A DNA stretch of 7,724 nucleotides from an uncultured Blautia sp. (GTDB lineage: Bacteria; Bacillota; Clostridia; Lachnospirales; Lachnospiraceae), in NCBI GenBank assembly GCA_946629475.1, contig CAMOXX010000125.1, positions 1-7,724 on the forward strand. The letters are read 5' to 3'. Each line of letters opens with the position of its first letter. Within the stretch, counting starts at the first letter, position 1. A program made the translations under genes and the position numbers. Under the pieces are notes generated by a model. The model did no database searches and was not told the DNA's origin. It worked only from the letters and a program-made list of their open reading frames with translations. This document shows positions 6,562 through 7,724 of this stretch, in pieces.

Positions 6562-7617
6562 ATGAGCCACGATATTAAAAGAAGTATTTCCTTATACAGC
6601 TATCAGGATGAATACTATGACGGAAAACTGGATCTGGAGGGATGCCTCCGCGAGACAGCCAAGACCGGCGCTACCGGTGTAGAACTTCTGGCAGAGCAGA
6701 TGATCAAACGCTTCCCGCTCCCGATCGAGGATGAGGCGTTCCGCGCGGACTGGTTCGCAAAGCTTGACAAGTATGGCCTTACGCCGTCCTGCTACGATGC
6801 GTTCCTTGAGAACCGCATCTATTCCAACCGGACTCTGTCTCTCGGCGAGCAGATCAACATGATGTGCCGTGACCTTCGCCTGGCAAGCCTGCTCGGCTTC
6901 CCGGTGCTGAGAACTCTGGTTTCCACTCCGATGGATGTCATCGAAGGCAGCCTGGAATATGCAGAGAAGGTTAACGTTAAGATCGGTCTTGAGGTTCATG
7001 CTCCTTTCTCCCTCAACTCCGGATGGGCTGACGGCTACATGGAAATGATCCGCAGAACAGGAACCAAGTATTTTGGATTTATTCCGGATATGGGTATTTT
7101 CTGCAAAAATGTCCCGGATGTGCTGCGTGACAAGGCCCGCCGCCAGGGAGCCAAGGAAGAATGCCTGAAGATCGTGGATGATGCCTATGCGCAGAGAAGA
7201 GAAAAAGGATTTGTAAAGATCAAATATGATCTGGATCTCGGAAAAGCCAATATGGAATACCGTCTGGCCAATGGTCAGAAGGAAATGATGGAAGCAGTCG
7301 AGAAGGCAGGCGGCGGCCCCGCAGATATGATGTATGCGGGAGCTTCGTTCACCTACTCCTGGTCCGATCCGCAGGATATTATCGACAATATCGACTATAT
7401 CTTCCATACCCATGCAAAATTCTACAATGTGCATGAGGATTATGTTGAGACGGCTGTTGCGATTCCGGAAGTGGTTGCCGCTTACAAGAAGGCCGGCTAC
7501 AAAGGCTTCCTGAGCTCCGAGTACGAAGGCGGAGAGCATCTCCGCGATGTGGGCGTCGACAGCATCGAGCAGTGCCGCCGTCACCAGGAAGCTCTGAGAA
7601 GGGCAATCGAAGGGTAA
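6562..7617 (+). CDS. dgpC: C-glycoside deglycosidase alpha subunit (DgpC-like TIM barrel, metal-dependent)
   Basis: A 351-residue cytosolic protein of the sugar phosphate isomerase/epimerase (xylose isomerase-like TIM barrel) fold. Numbered from ATG 6562, the barrel starts at ISLYSYQDEYY (9-19). It carries the usual divalent-metal ligand positions: Glu144 in GLEVHAPF, Asp176 in FIPDMGIF, His282 or His284 in YIFHTHAKFYNV, and Glu320 in FLSSEYEGG. His146, next to the Glu144 ligand, is a candidate acid/base residue. In characterised systems (DgpB-DgpC, DfgA-DfgB, CarB-CarC) the alpha/beta complex cleaves the 3-oxo C-glucoside to the free aglycone and an unsaturated 3-oxo anhydro-sugar. An insertion rich in charged residues (about 190-240) sits between the Asp and His ligands. 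If the partner assignment is wrong, the protein would be a generic sugar epimerase. The gene is last in the operon and is followed by a terminator. Confidence 0.85.
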   Translation: MSHDIKRSISLYSYQDEYYDGKLDLEGCLRETAKTGATGVELLAEQMIKRFPLPIEDEAFRADWFAKLDKYGLTPSCYDAFLENRIYSNRTLSLGEQINMMCRDLRLASLLGFPVLRTLVSTPMDVIEGSLEYAEKVNVKIGLEVHAPFSLNSGWADGYMEMIRRTGTKYFGFIPDMGIFCKNVPDVLRDKARRQGAKEECLKIVDDAYAQRREKGFVKIKYDLDLGKANMEYRLANGQKEMMEAVEKAGGGPADMMYAGASFTYSWSDPQDIIDNIDYIFHTHAKFYNVHEDYVETAVAIPEVVAAYKKAGYKGFLSSEYEGGEHLRDVGVDSIEQCRRHQEALRRAIEG

Positions 7618-7647
7618 TCCCTCTGCAAAAGATGAATAATGGGCAGG

Positions 7648-7671
7648 TCAGTATCCTGCTCAGCAGACTGA
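7648..7671 (+). repeat. Small dyad-symmetric element in the 3' untranslated region
   Basis: TCAGT (7648-7652) pairs with ACTGA (7667-7671), enclosing CTGCT-C-AGCAG (7656-7666), with a 3-nt bulge ATC on the left arm. No T-run follows, so it is not a terminator by itself. It may stabilise the mRNA end or be incidental. Confidence 0.3.
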
Positions 7672-7673
7672 TG

Positions 7674-7703
7674 AAAGCGGTTCCATTGGCGGAGCCGCTT
7701 TTT
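7674..7703 (+). terminator. Intrinsic terminator of the C-deglycosylation operon
   Basis: An 11-bp stem, AAAGCGGTTCC (7674-7684) with GGAGCCGCTTT (7691-7701), includes one G-T wobble. It has a 6-nt loop ATTGGC and a T-run ending at 7703. It begins 56 nt after the alpha subunit stop and closes the three-gene operon. Confidence 0.9.
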
Positions 7704-7724
7704 CTGAGTGTGCTGCTTAAAAAA

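Noticed and set aside
6592..7584. A 330-codon minus-strand open frame opposite the alpha subunit gene
   Set aside because: The + strand frame has clear TIM-barrel metal motifs and a ribosome binding site; the antisense frame has neither recognisable motifs nor a convincing start.
1..7724. CRISPR arrays, tRNA or rRNA genes, insertion sequences, attachment sites
   Set aside because: No regularly spaced repeats, cloverleaf-like segments, transposase-like proteins or terminal inverted repeats were seen on reading both strands by eye.

Overview
The window looks like a piece of a gut Firmicute genome, most likely Lachnospiraceae-like. This is judged by eye from the strong AGGAGG-type ribosome binding sites, a clostridial YeiL-type Crp/Fnr regulator, a mid-range GC content (not counted) and the gene families present. 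All six genes lie on the + strand.

Layout. (1) 36-1196: a 12-TM MFS permease, closed by a clean intrinsic terminator at 1208-1237. (2) 1270-4874: a strong extended -10 promoter, overlapped by an 18-bp imperfect palindrome. It is followed by an ~80-nt leader with competing hairpins, a YeiL-like Crp/Fnr regulator (start at 1384), and a 942-residue cytosolic glycoside hydrolase of the GH106/alpha-L-rhamnosidase-like type, which overlaps or abuts the regulator. (3) 4875-5059: a gene-free gap with no terminator that I can see. It contains a short reading frame with its own ribosome binding site that reads like the N-terminus of a LacI-family repressor and then stops, probably a relic. (4) 5060-7617: a tight three-gene operon closed by an intrinsic terminator at 7674-7703. 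It encodes a Gfo/Idh/MocA oxidoreductase, a small all-beta DUF6379-type protein and a TIM-barrel sugar isomerase/epimerase-like protein.

The three-gene operon has the order and family composition of the bacterial C-glycoside deglycosylation system (dgpA-dgpB-dgpC of the puerarin-degrading gut strain PUE; related dfg and car systems elsewhere). In that pathway the oxidoreductase oxidises C3 of the C-linked glucose. The alpha/beta metal-dependent complex then cleaves the C-C bond between sugar and aglycone. Here the operon sits next to a GH106-like hydrolase, a Crp/Fnr regulator and an MFS permease.

The working model, which is inference, is import of a plant glycoside by a permease, trimming of an O-linked sugar such as rhamnose by the hydrolase, then C3 oxidation and C-C cleavage in the cytoplasm. 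The C-deglycosylation core is known; its pairing with the hydrolase and regulator, and the regulatory DNA around the regulator, are the less familiar parts. Enzymes for recycling the released sugar product are not in the window.
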